A stretch of DNA of 64,000 bases, from positions 3,286,001 through 3,350,000 of the forward strand of contig NZ_CP014475.1 in the NCBI RefSeq assembly GCF_001583415.1, read 5' to 3'. Positions 29,185 through 37,190 of this stretch are shown here, piece by piece (position 1 is the first letter of the stretch; each line of letters starts with the position of its first letter). The notes below the pieces were generated by a model. The model saw only the letters and a list, made by a program, of their open reading frames with translations, did not search any database and was not told where the DNA came from. Source of the stretch: Mycolicibacterium phlei. Its GTDB lineage: Bacteria; Actinomycetota; Actinomycetes; Mycobacteriales; Mycobacteriaceae. The translations under genes were made by a program, and so were the position numbers.

Positions 29185-29823
29185 ATGTACGTCCCCGCGT
29201 ACAACGCGATGGCCGACGAGGCCGGGATCCGCGCGCTGGTCGCCCGGGTGGGCGCCGCCGAGTTCGTCACGGTCGGCGCCGACGGGTTTCCGGTCGCCAC
29301 GCTGCTGCCGGTGCTGTGGGAGCACGACACGGTGGTCGCGCACATGGCCCGCGCCAACCCGCAGTGGCAGGGGCTGGAACCCGACGCGCCCGCGCTGCTG
29401 ATCTGTTCCGGGCCGCAGGCCTACGTGAGCCCGTCCTGGTACGCCGCCAAGGCCGAGCACGGCCGCGTCGTACCGACCTGGAACTACAGCAGCGTGCACC
29501 TGACCGCAACCGTGCGCGTGCACGAGGATCCGGAGTGGCTGCGCGACGTGGTCACCCGGCTGACCGAGCGTCACGAGGCGGGCAGGCCCGAGCCGTGGCG
29601 GCTCACCGACGCGCCCGAACCGTACGTCGACGGTCAGCTGCGCGGCATCGTCGGACTGGAGTTCACCGTGCGCCGCGTCGAGGGTAAGGCCAAGCTGAGC
29701 CAGAACCGCTCCGAGGCCGACCGCCACGGCGTCGTCGCCGGGTTACGCACCGAGAACCTCAGCGGCGCAACCGAAGTCGCCGACGCCATGGCGGCCGGGC
29801 TGGCGGATCAGCGGGCGAAGTAG
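29185..29823 (+). CDS. PaiB-like FMN-binding protein
   Basis: 212-residue member of the PaiB/Rv-type FMN-binding negative transcription regulator family, with a split-barrel flavin fold. Family blocks: MYVPAYNAMADEAGIRALV at the N-terminus, AHMARANPQWQGL near residue 52, YVSPSWYAAKAEHGRVVPTW near 82 and LSQNRSEADRHGVVAGL near 172. It has no DNA-binding helix-turn-helix, so a regulatory role is uncertain and an oxidoreductase is possible. Its ATG follows the ilvD TAG with no gap, indicating coupling. Its 3' end overlaps the convergent SDR gene by 16 bp. Confidence 0.88.
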   Translation: MYVPAYNAMADEAGIRALVARVGAAEFVTVGADGFPVATLLPVLWEHDTVVAHMARANPQWQGLEPDAPALLICSGPQAYVSPSWYAAKAEHGRVVPTWNYSSVHLTATVRVHEDPEWLRDVVTRLTERHEAGRPEPWRLTDAPEPYVDGQLRGIVGLEFTVRRVEGKAKLSQNRSEADRHGVVAGLRTENLSGATEVADAMAAGLADQRAK

Positions 29824-30707
29824 TGCCCCGCATCGAGGTCGTCGAGCAGCGACGGATGCTCGGGCTCCCAGCCCAGCAGCCGCCTGGTCGCCGCGCTTGA
29901 CGTCGGATTGTCCAGTGCGGCAACCACTCCGATGAACCCCAGCTGCTGCACGGCGTCCTCGGCGGAGATTCTGACCACGGGCACGTCGAGGTGCGCGCCG
30001 ATGGTCTCGGCGATCCGCCGGAACGGCACGCCCTCCTCGGCCGCGCCGTGCAGCATGGAACCGGCCGGCGCGGACTCCAGCGCCAGCCGGAACAGCCGCG
30101 CGGCGTCGAGGTTGTGCACGGCAGGCCAGCGGTTGGCGCCGTCGCCGACGTAGAAGGCCTGCCCGGTCTCGCGGGCGCGGGCGATCAGGGTCGGGATGAA
30201 GCCGTGGTCGTCGGTGGGCCCGTGCACGGTGGGCGCCAGCCGGATGACCGAGGCGCGCACCCCCTTCTCGGCGAAGGCCAGCGCGTCGTACTCCGACGCG
30301 GCGCGCGGCGCCGACGGGTCGACGTGGGTGTCCTCGGTGCCCGGCTTGTCCGACGCGCCGAGGGCCAGCACCGCGGTGCCCGCGGTGACCACGAACGGTT
30401 TACCGCTGTCGACCAGCGCCGTGCCCATCGCCTCGATGGCACGCCGGTCGGTGGCCTGCGCGCCGTCGTAGTCACGGAAGTCGTGCTTGAACGCCAGGTG
30501 GATGACCCCGTCGCCCGCGGCGGCCGCGGCGGCCAGGGTGTCGGGCTCGTCGAGGCTGCCGCGGACGACCTGGGCGCCGGCCCTATCCAGGGCCGCCGCG
30601 GACGCGTCCGAGCGAGCCAGCCCGGTGACCTGATGACCGTGGTCGAGCAGTTCGCGCACCACCAGGGACCCGATGTGCCCCGAGGCGCCGGTGACGAATA
30701 CGCGCAT
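29808..30707 (-). CDS. Extended SDR/epimerase-like oxidoreductase
   Basis: 299-residue NAD(P)-dependent protein of the extended SDR (NAD-dependent epimerase/dehydratase) group. Cofactor motif VTGASGHIGSLVVREL at residues 5-20, LAFKHDF near 72, and RLAPTVHG near 162. The usual YxxxK appears as YDALAFAEKG, with altered spacing (no lysine four residues after the tyrosine), so catalysis by the classical mechanism is doubtful. It is divergent from a TetR regulator across 87 bp carrying two operator-like palindromes, and is probably the regulated target. Confidence 0.88.
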   Translation of the reverse strand: MRVFVTGASGHIGSLVVRELLDHGHQVTGLARSDASAAALDRAGAQVVRGSLDEPDTLAAAAAAGDGVIHLAFKHDFRDYDGAQATDRRAIEAMGTALVDSGKPFVVTAGTAVLALGASDKPGTEDTHVDPSAPRAASEYDALAFAEKGVRASVIRLAPTVHGPTDDHGFIPTLIARARETGQAFYVGDGANRWPAVHNLDAARLFRLALESAPAGSMLHGAAEEGVPFRRIAETIGAHLDVPVVRISAEDAVQQLGFIGVVAALDNPTSSAATRRLLGWEPEHPSLLDDLDAGHYFAR

Positions 30708-30729
30708 CGCTGATTCCTTTCGTCGACTT

Positions 30730-30778
30730 GATGTCAGTCAACGACATGACCGTACGACTGATGTCAGCGCCTGTCATC
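30730..30778. promoter_or_regulatory. Two tandem operator-like palindromes in the SDR/TetR intergenic gap
   Basis: Site 2 is GATGTCAG-CGC-CTGTCATC (30760-30778), a 19-bp palindrome with one mismatch per arm. Site 1 is GATGTCAG-TCA-ACGACATG (30730-30748), with the same left half and spacing but a weaker right half. The sites start exactly 30 bp apart, about three helical turns, on the same DNA face. They are well placed for autoregulation by the adjacent TetR protein. Confidence 0.65.
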
Positions 30779-30794
30779 GCCGTAGTATTCCCGC

Positions 30795-31355
30795 ATGGGC
30801 CGCTGGGAACCGGACACCAAGGGCCGCCTGGAACGGGCGGCCATGGAGCTGTACCTGGAACGCGGCTTCGACCAGACGACGGTCGCCGAGATCGCCGAGC
30901 GCGCCGGCCTGACCGAGCGCACGTTCTTCCGGCACTTCGCCGACAAGCGTGAGGTGCTGTTCCGCGGCGCCGAGCTGGTCGACGGGATGGTCGCGGCGCT
31001 GGCGGCGGTGCCCGAGTCGGTGCCGCCGCTGGCCGCGGTGGCCGCGGCCCTGGAGTCGGCGGCCGACTTCTTCGACGGCAGGCGCGAGCACTCCCGGCAG
31101 CGCCAGTCGGTGATCAACGCCAATCCCGCGCTGCGGGAACGGGAATCGGTGAAGATGGCCGCGATCGCCGACACCCTCGCCGCCGCGCTGGCGCGCCGCG
31201 GGGTCGCCGAACCGGCCGCCAGCCTGGCCGCCGAGGCCGGAGTCGCGGTGTTCCGGGTGGCGTTCCTGCGCTGGCTCGACGACCCGGCCGGCCGCGGGTT
31301 CGCCGAGCACATCCGCGAGACGCTGGCCGCACTGCGCGACGTGGTGGCTCAGTAG
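30795..31355 (+). CDS. TetR family transcriptional regulator
   Basis: 186-residue repressor. The N-terminal DNA-binding domain is typical: RLERAAMELYLERGFDQTTV, then AEIAERAGLTERTFFRHFADK at about residues 30-50, the helix-turn-helix. The C-terminal ligand domain is alanine-rich and helical. Divergent from the SDR gene, with two candidate operators between them, so it probably represses both. It converges with the nitrate reductase gene, overlapping by 7 bp. Effector unknown. Confidence 0.93.
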   Translation: MGRWEPDTKGRLERAAMELYLERGFDQTTVAEIAERAGLTERTFFRHFADKREVLFRGAELVDGMVAALAAVPESVPPLAAVAAALESAADFFDGRREHSRQRQSVINANPALRERESVKMAAIADTLAAALARRGVAEPAASLAAEAGVAVFRVAFLRWLDDPAGRGFAEHIRETLAALRDVVAQ

Positions 31356-34300
31356 ACGTCGCGGACGTAGCGTTTAGCGGCGACCAGTTCGCGCTTGTAG
31401 TCACGGGCCGCCTCGCTGGACATGCGACCGTGGGTCCTGATGATTCGGGTCAGCGCCGCGTCGACGTCCTTGGCCATCCGGGTGGCGTCGCCGCAGACGT
31501 AGACGTGGGCGCCGTCGGCGAGCCAGCGCCACACGTCGGCGCCGTGCTCGAGCATCCGGTGCTGCACGTACACCCGCTGCTTCTGGTCCCTGGAGAACGC
31601 CAGATCCAGCCGGTCGAGCAGGCCGTCGCGCACCATGTCCTCGAAATCGTCGCGGTAGTAGTAGTTCTGGTCGCGGTGCTGTTCGCCGAAGAACAACCAG
31701 TTCGGGCCGCGGTGTCCCAGCGCGCGACGCTCCTGCAGGAAACCGCGGAACGGCGCGACCCCGGTACCGGGCCCGATCATGATCATCGGGGTGGCGCCGT
31801 CGGCGGGCGGCCGGAAATGCGGTGAGCGCTGCAGGAACACCGGCGCCGACGTGCACCGGTCGGCCAGAAATGTCGAGCAGACGCCGCCGCGCGGGGTGTT
31901 GTCGTGGCCGCGGTAGCGCACCACCGACACCGTCAACTGCACCTCGTGCGGGCTGACCAGCGGGCTCGACGAGATGGAGTAGCTGCGCGGGGTCAGCCGC
32001 ACCAGCGCGTCGCGCCACTCGTCGGGGTCGGCGTGTACGACGAACTCGCGCACCAGATCCAGGCCGGTGCGGCCCTCCAGCCATCGGTCGAGCTTTTCCC
32101 TCGGTGCGCGCAGCGGTTTGGCGTCGCGGCTGTGCTCGGCGATGAACCGCACGAGATCCGGTGTGACACGGCAGAAGTCGTAGTGCGTGAGAAGTGCGTC
32201 GCGCCACGGCTTTTCGACCCCGTCGACCTCGACCGGGTGATGCGGCGGCACACCGGTGGCCGCCAGCCAGGCGTCCACCACCGCCGGGTCGTTGGTCGGG
32301 TACACCCCGAGCGAATCGCCCGCCGCGTAGGTGACGTCATGCTCGGAGATGTCGAACCCGAACTGGCGCACCTCTTTCGCCGACCGTGGCCCGGTCAGCA
32401 GCACGTTGCGTGCCAGCGGCACGGTGATCGGCCGGGCCCTGGTGAACGTCGGCGCCTCGGTGGTCCGGCGGGTCAGCGTGGCCGTACCCCCGCCGCCCCT
32501 CGGCGCGTCGGGTGTGAGGATCGCGGTGACCGTGTCGACCCAGTTCTGCAGTGACACCTCGTCGTAGGCCTCGCAGTCGGCACGGTCCAGCAGCCGGGTG
32601 GCGCCGAGCTCGGCCAACCGGGCGTCGAGCGCCTTGGCGTGTCCGCAGAAGTTGTCGTACGCACGGTCGCCGAGGCCGAGCACCGCGTAGCGCACCCCCG
32701 ACAGGGCGGGGGTCTGCGCTGACGTCAGCCGCTCCCAGAAGTCGGCCCCGTTGTCGGGCGGTCCGCCGTCCCCGAAGGTGCTCGTCACCAGCAGGACATC
32801 GCGCGCCGCGGCCAGATCGGCCGGTGCGACGGCGTCCATGCTCACCAGCTGAGCGCCGGTGCGCTCGGCGATGCGCGCGGCGATGTCCTCGGCGGTGCCG
32901 GTCTGTGACGCCCACAGCACCAGCGGCCGGTCCCCGCCCAGCACGTGCACCGGTCTGTCGCGGGCCGGGCGGGCCGGGGCGGGTGCGACGGGCCGCAGGT
33001 GCACCGCACACACCTTGAACTCCGGTTGCAGCGACTCGGCGTCGACGGCGTCGCTGGTGAGCGCGTTGACGGTGAGTTCGGCGCCGTGCGTGTCGTTCCA
33101 GTGGAACGGCGCGAAACAGCTGCCCGGCCGGACCCGGTCGGTCACCACGGCGGGCAGCACCGCGCGGCCGCGCCGCGACCGCAGTTCCACGCGGGCGCCG
33201 TCCTCGATGCCGAGTGCGCGGGCGTCGTCGGGGTGGACCTCGACGAACGGTCCGGAGTCGAGGCGGTTGAGTGCGGCGACGCGGCCGGTCTTGGTCATGG
33301 TGTGCCACTGGTGCGGCAGCCGGCCGGTGTTGAGCACCAGCGGGTAGTCGTCGTCGGGCAGTTCGCGGGGCTCCACGTGCGGGCGGGGGTGAAACACCGC
33401 GCGCCGCGACGGGGTGGCGAACGCCAGCCGCGGGGTGCGGCCGTTCTCGTCGACGTGCAGGTGCTGGCTGACCCCGTCGTTGAGGTAGCGGATCGGGTGA
33501 CGGTCGGTGTCGCCGCCGGGCGCGCCCGGCGGCGGGCAGGGCCACTGCAGCGGGGTGCGGCGCAGCCGCTCGTAGGTGACGCCGCGCAGGTCGTAACCCG
33601 TTCCGGGATTGGAGAAGCGGCGGATCTCGTCGAAGATCTGCTCGCTGCTGGTGTAGGCGAAGTGCTCGCCGAACCCGAGGTGCGCGGCGACCTGGCAGAT
33701 CAGCTGCCAGTCGGGCCGGGCCTGGCCCGGCGGCGGGATCGACTGGCGCAGCAGCGTCATGGTGCGCTCGGAGTTCACCATCACCGCGTCGGATTCGGCC
33801 CACAGCGTGGCGGGCAGCACGATGTCGGCGTAGGCGTTGGTGGCGGTGTCGGCGTAGGCGTCCTGGGTGATGACGAGCTCGGCGGCCTGCAGACCGGCGA
33901 CGACGGTGCTGCGATTGGCCACGCTGGCAACGGGATTGGTGCAGATGATCCACGCGGCCCTGATGTGGCCGTCGGCCATCCGGCGGAACATGTCGATGGT
34001 GCCAGGGCCGACGTCGCCGCGGATGGTGCCGGGCGGCAGCCCCCACTGCTGCTCGGTGTAGGCGCGATCCTCGGCCGAGAGCACCGACCGCTGGCCGGGC
34101 AGTCCCGGCCCCATGTAACCCATTTCGCGTCCGCCCATCGCGTTGGGCTGGCCGGTCAGCGACATCGGTCCGCTGCCGGGCCGGCAGATCGCGCCGGTGG
34201 CCAGGTGCAGGTTGCAGATCGCGATGGTGTTCCAGGTGCCGTGGGTGCTCTGGTTCAGGCCCATGGTCCAGCAGCTCATCCAGTCCCCGGCCTCTGCGAT

Positions 34301-35155
34301 CATCCGTGCGGCGGTGCGGATGTCGGTCTCGGCCAGCCCGGTGATCTGAGCGACGCGGTGCGGCGGGTAGTCGGCCAGGAACTCCGGCATCGCCTCCCAG
34401 CCCTCAGTGTGCTCGGCGATGAAATCGGGGTCGATGTCGCCGTTTTCGACCAGCAGGTGTAGCAGGCCGTTCAGCAGCGCCAGGTCGGTGCCGGGCCGGA
34501 TCTGCAGAAACAGGTCGGCGTCGGCGGCGGTGGCGGTGCGCCGCGGGTCGACGACGATCAGCTTGGCGCCGGCCCTGAGCCGGTCGGCCATCCGCAGCGC
34601 CAGGATCGGGTGGCAGTCGGCCATATTCGAGCCGATCACGAAAAACAGGTTGGTGCAGTCGAAGTCGGCGTACGACCCGGGTGGCCCGTCGGAGCCCAGC
34701 GACTGTTTGAACCCGGTGCCCGCGCTGGCCATGCACAGCCGCGAGTTGGACTCCAGGTGCACGGTGCGCAGGAACCCCTTGGCCAGCTTGGTGGCCAGGT
34801 ACTGCGCCTCGATGGACATCTGGCCCGACACGTACAGCGCGACCGCGTCGGGCCCGTGCTCGTCGACGATGGCCCGCAGCCGCCTGCCCGCCTCGGCCAC
34901 CGCGTCGTCGACCGGGACGGGCAGGGGCTCCTCCCCCCGCGACGGACGCAGCAGCGCCGCCGTCAGCCGGCCGTCACCGGCCCGCATCAGCTCGGCGTGC
35001 GTGGCGCCCTTGGTGCACAGCCTGCCGAAGTTGACCGGGTGCAGCTTGTCGCCGCGCACAGCCGCGATCACGGTGCGGCCGGAGGCGTCGGCCGCGGTGT
35101 GGACCTCCACACCGCAGCCGACACCACAGTACGAGCAGGCCGTCCGGGTCACCAT
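31349..35155 (-). CDS. nasN: Assimilatory nitrate reductase fused to a diflavin NADPH reductase
   Basis: 1268-residue cytosolic enzyme that should reduce nitrate to nitrite with electrons from NADPH in one chain. Order: 4Fe-4S domain with Cys 7, 10, 14 and 47 (ACSYCGVGCG, GRLCTKG); molybdopterin-guanine-dinucleotide oxidoreductase to about 700, with the Mo ligand Cys near 141 (ESNSRLCMASAGTG); flavodoxin at about 740-880 (LWASQTGTAEDIAARI, TSTFGDGGPPDNG, LGLGDRAYDNFCG); FAD domain with RSYSISSS; NADP domain with MIGPGTGVAPFRGFLQERR and YVCGDATRMAKDV. The last half resembles the sulfite reductase flavoprotein. The ATG at 35155 lies 5 bp after narK, so they form one operon. Named after the M. 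smegmatis enzyme NasN. Confidence 0.93.
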   Translation of the reverse strand: MVTRTACSYCGVGCGVEVHTAADASGRTVIAAVRGDKLHPVNFGRLCTKGATHAELMRAGDGRLTAALLRPSRGEEPLPVPVDDAVAEAGRRLRAIVDEHGPDAVALYVSGQMSIEAQYLATKLAKGFLRTVHLESNSRLCMASAGTGFKQSLGSDGPPGSYADFDCTNLFFVIGSNMADCHPILALRMADRLRAGAKLIVVDPRRTATAADADLFLQIRPGTDLALLNGLLHLLVENGDIDPDFIAEHTEGWEAMPEFLADYPPHRVAQITGLAETDIRTAARMIAEAGDWMSCWTMGLNQSTHGTWNTIAICNLHLATGAICRPGSGPMSLTGQPNAMGGREMGYMGPGLPGQRSVLSAEDRAYTEQQWGLPPGTIRGDVGPGTIDMFRRMADGHIRAAWIICTNPVASVANRSTVVAGLQAAELVITQDAYADTATNAYADIVLPATLWAESDAVMVNSERTMTLLRQSIPPPGQARPDWQLICQVAAHLGFGEHFAYTSSEQIFDEIRRFSNPGTGYDLRGVTYERLRRTPLQWPCPPPGAPGGDTDRHPIRYLNDGVSQHLHVDENGRTPRLAFATPSRRAVFHPRPHVEPRELPDDDYPLVLNTGRLPHQWHTMTKTGRVAALNRLDSGPFVEVHPDDARALGIEDGARVELRSRRGRAVLPAVVTDRVRPGSCFAPFHWNDTHGAELTVNALTSDAVDAESLQPEFKVCAVHLRPVAPAPARPARDRPVHVLGGDRPLVLWASQTGTAEDIAARIAERTGAQLVSMDAVAPADLAAARDVLLVTSTFGDGGPPDNGADFWERLTSAQTPALSGVRYAVLGLGDRAYDNFCGHAKALDARLAELGATRLLDRADCEAYDEVSLQNWVDTVTAILTPDAPRGGGGTATLTRRTTEAPTFTRARPITVPLARNVLLTGPRSAKEVRQFGFDISEHDVTYAAGDSLGVYPTNDPAVVDAWLAATGVPPHHPVEVDGVEKPWRDALLTHYDFCRVTPDLVRFIAEHSRDAKPLRAPREKLDRWLEGRTGLDLVREFVVHADPDEWRDALVRLTPRSYSISSSPLVSPHEVQLTVSVVRYRGHDNTPRGGVCSTFLADRCTSAPVFLQRSPHFRPPADGATPMIMIGPGTGVAPFRGFLQERRALGHRGPNWLFFGEQHRDQNYYYRDDFEDMVRDGLLDRLDLAFSRDQKQRVYVQHRMLEHGADVWRWLADGAHVYVCGDATRMAKDVDAALTRIIRTHGRMSSEAARDYKRELVAAKRYVRDVY

Positions 35156-35160
35156 GGGGA

Positions 35161-36585
35161 TCAGGCCGGCACCGGGGCCGTCGTGCGCCCGATCGTCTCG
35201 CCTGCGCTCGCCCGCGCCGACTGCATCCGCAGGAACACGAACCAGGTGACGATCGCGCAGATCACGTAGAACACCAGGAACACCCAGAACGCGTTGGTCG
35301 CCGACTTGGCGTCGCTGACGTAGGACGCGCGCAGCACCACGTTGATGAACACCCCGCCGAGCGCGCCGACCGCGCCGGCGAACCCGATCAGCGCACCGGA
35401 CATGCTGCGCGACCAGGCGGCCTTCTCCTCGCGGGTCCAGTCGTCGCGGCTCTGGGCCTTGGCCTCGAAGATCGACGGGATCATCTTGTAGGTGGAGCCG
35501 TTGCCGATGCCCGACAGGATGAACAGGGCGATGAAACCGGTGACGTAGGCCGCCATCTGGCCGCCGGTCGGGGCTCCGGCCGTTGCGTCGTCGAGAACGC
35601 CTGCGGCGACGAGGATTCCGGCGCCGAAGATCATCGCGACGAACGTGTAGAGCGTGATGCGGCCACCGCCCAGCCTGTCGGCGAGCCTGCCGCCGAACGG
35701 CCGTGAGATCGAGCCCAGCAGCGGGCCGAGGAACGCGATCTGCGCGGCGTGCAGCGACGCCTGCGCCGCGGTCTCGCCGCTGGCCAGGTAGTTGATCTGC
35801 AGCACCTGGCCGAACGCGAACGAGAACCCGATGAACGAGCCGAACGTCCCGATGTACAGGAAGCTCATCACCCAGGAGTGCTTGAAACGCAACGACTCCG
35901 CCATCGCCGACAGGTCGGAGCGCTGGTTGCCCAGGTTGTTCATGAACAGGGCGGCGCCCAGCGCGGCCAGCCCGATCAGCACCAGGTAGACGGCGCACAC
36001 GATTTCGGGTGCGGTGTTGCCGACCGAGGCGATCACCAGCAGACCGACCAGCTGGATCACCGGCACGCCGATGTTGCCGCCACCGGCGTTGAGCCCCAGC
36101 GCCCAGCCCTTCAGCCGCTGCGGATAGAACGCGTTGATGTTGGTCATCGAGGAGGCGAAGTTGCCGCCACCGAATCCGGCGACCGCCGCGACGATCATGA
36201 ACGTCGTGTACGACGTGCCCGGGTGCAGCATGACCCACAGTGCCAGCACGGTCGGGATCAGCAGCAGCAGCGCCGACACCACCGTCCAGTTGCGGCCGCC
36301 GAACTTCGCGGGCGCCACGGTGTAGGGAATCCGGATGAGCGCGCCGATCAGCGTCGGTATCGCCACCAGATAGAACTTGCCTGCCGCGTCGATGCCGTAG
36401 ACGTCCTGCGGCATGAACAACACCATGACCGACCAGATCGACCAGACCGAGAACCCGACATGCTCGGCGACGATCGACCAGATCAGGTTGCGCCTGGCGA
36501 TGTGCTTACCGCCGTTCTCCCACGCTTCGACGTCTTCTGCGTCCCAGTTTTCGATGGTGCGACTCGATGTCTTCACGGGCACCAC
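35161..36585 (-). CDS. narK: NarK-type nitrate/nitrite MFS transporter
   Basis: 474-residue major facilitator of the nitrate-nitrite porter family with about 12 helices. Nitrate signature motifs are GFGGGNFASSMTNINAFYP near residue 135 and a second glycine-rich GIGNGSTYKMIPSIF near 375, each with conserved glycines and aromatic residues. The long N-terminus contains WDAEDVEAWENGGKHIARRN, typical of actinobacterial NarK. The first codons are GTG GTG CCC GTG; 36585 is reported, but 36582 or 36576 are equally possible behind GGGGGA. First gene of the nitrate operon, supplying the reductase downstream. A GlnR-like box lies about 95 bp upstream. Confidence 0.93.
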   Translation of the reverse strand: MVPVKTSSRTIENWDAEDVEAWENGGKHIARRNLIWSIVAEHVGFSVWSIWSVMVLFMPQDVYGIDAAGKFYLVAIPTLIGALIRIPYTVAPAKFGGRNWTVVSALLLLIPTVLALWVMLHPGTSYTTFMIVAAVAGFGGGNFASSMTNINAFYPQRLKGWALGLNAGGGNIGVPVIQLVGLLVIASVGNTAPEIVCAVYLVLIGLAALGAALFMNNLGNQRSDLSAMAESLRFKHSWVMSFLYIGTFGSFIGFSFAFGQVLQINYLASGETAAQASLHAAQIAFLGPLLGSISRPFGGRLADRLGGGRITLYTFVAMIFGAGILVAAGVLDDATAGAPTGGQMAAYVTGFIALFILSGIGNGSTYKMIPSIFEAKAQSRDDWTREEKAAWSRSMSGALIGFAGAVGALGGVFINVVLRASYVSDAKSATNAFWVFLVFYVICAIVTWFVFLRMQSARASAGETIGRTTAPVPA

Positions 36586-36677
36586 GGTCCCCCGTGGCGA
36601 TTCCGCAGCGGTTGCACGTCCGTGTCCGGTCCGTCAACACCCGCTCACCGCGCGCTCCCGCTCACATCCGGATCTCC

Positions 36678-36693
36678 GAAACATGCGGGAAAC
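36678..36693. promoter_or_regulatory. GlnR-like box upstream of narK-nasN
   Basis: GAAAC-ATGCGG-GAAAC matches the GlnR half-site pattern of two (G)AAAC blocks separated by 6 bp (AC-n9-AC). It is 93-108 bp upstream of narK in the only non-coding gap of the operon. GlnR activates nitrate assimilation genes in mycobacteria under nitrogen limitation, which fits. Confidence 0.6.
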
Positions 36694-36707
36694 AAATGTG
36701 GCGTCGG

Positions 36708-37094
36708 TTACTCGGGTTTGACCGCCAGCACCGGCTTCGGGCAGTCCAGCAGCACCTGCTGGGCGACGCTGCCCAGTAGCAGCTTGCCCACCGGGTTGCG
36801 GTGGCGCAGCCCGATGACCAGCAGCTCGGCGTCCGGACGCTCCATCGCGGCCAGCAGTTCACGGGCGGTGTCCACCCCGACCGGCTGACTGAGTTCGTAG
36901 TCGACCCCGCTGCGCCGCAGCAGATCCTCCACGTCGTGCACCTGCCCGGGCGTGGCGAACCGCGGATCGGCGTAGGCCTCCCCGGAGGTGGCGTTGACGA
37001 CCAGCACCGACGTGTCGCGCCGGCGCGCCTCGGCGATGCCGTGCTCGAGCGCGGCCCAGCCGTACGGGTCTGCGCTGTAACCGATGACGATCAT
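36708..37094 (-). CDS. Universal stress protein domain protein
   Basis: 128-residue single-domain UspA-fold protein. The N-terminus MIVIGYSADPYGWAALEHGI and the ATP-loop-like region GLRHRNPVGKLLLGSVAQQV (related to G-2x-G-9x-G-S/T) are present, followed by CPKPVLAVKPE. It probably binds a nucleotide and signals stress or transporter state. The ATG at 37094 overlaps the last of three upstream 11-codon mini-ORFs (ATGA) and has GGGAGGAG as ribosome site. It is the last gene of the tctCBA operon; small Usp genes often accompany such transporters, but a functional link is unproven. Confidence 0.9.
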   Translation of the reverse strand: MIVIGYSADPYGWAALEHGIAEARRRDTSVLVVNATSGEAYADPRFATPGQVHDVEDLLRRSGVDYELSQPVGVDTARELLAAMERPDAELLVIGLRHRNPVGKLLLGSVAQQVLLDCPKPVLAVKPE

Positions 37095-37190
37095 GTCGCC
37101 TCCTCCCGCAAGCGGTCGTCGGTCATGTCGTCTCCTCCCGCAAGCGGTCGTCGGTCATCTCGGCTCCTCCCGCAAGCGGTCGTCGGTCAT
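37095..37190 (-). repeat. Three tandem 32-bp units forming coupled mini-ORFs
   Basis: Three 32-bp units lie between tctA and the stress protein gene. Each contains ATG, eight further codons reading TDDRLREE, the ribosome site GGGAGGAG, and a TGA that overlaps the next ATG. The mini-ORFs span 37155-37190, 37123-37158 and 37091-37126 and encode [22 protein letters not shown] and [11 protein letters not shown]. The first ATG overlaps the tctA stop and the last TGA overlaps the stress protein ATG, so coupling is kept whatever the copy number. Confidence 0.9.

Noticed and set aside
35155..36238. Extension of the nitrate reductase frame upstream through narK to 36238
   Set aside because: The extension overlaps the real narK frame; the iron-sulfur motif ACSYCGVGC begins seven residues after the ATG at 35155.
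37095..37190. CRISPR-like reading of the three 32-bp units
   Set aside because: The units are contiguous with no spacers and each is a coding unit with start, ribosome site and stop; no cas genes are present.
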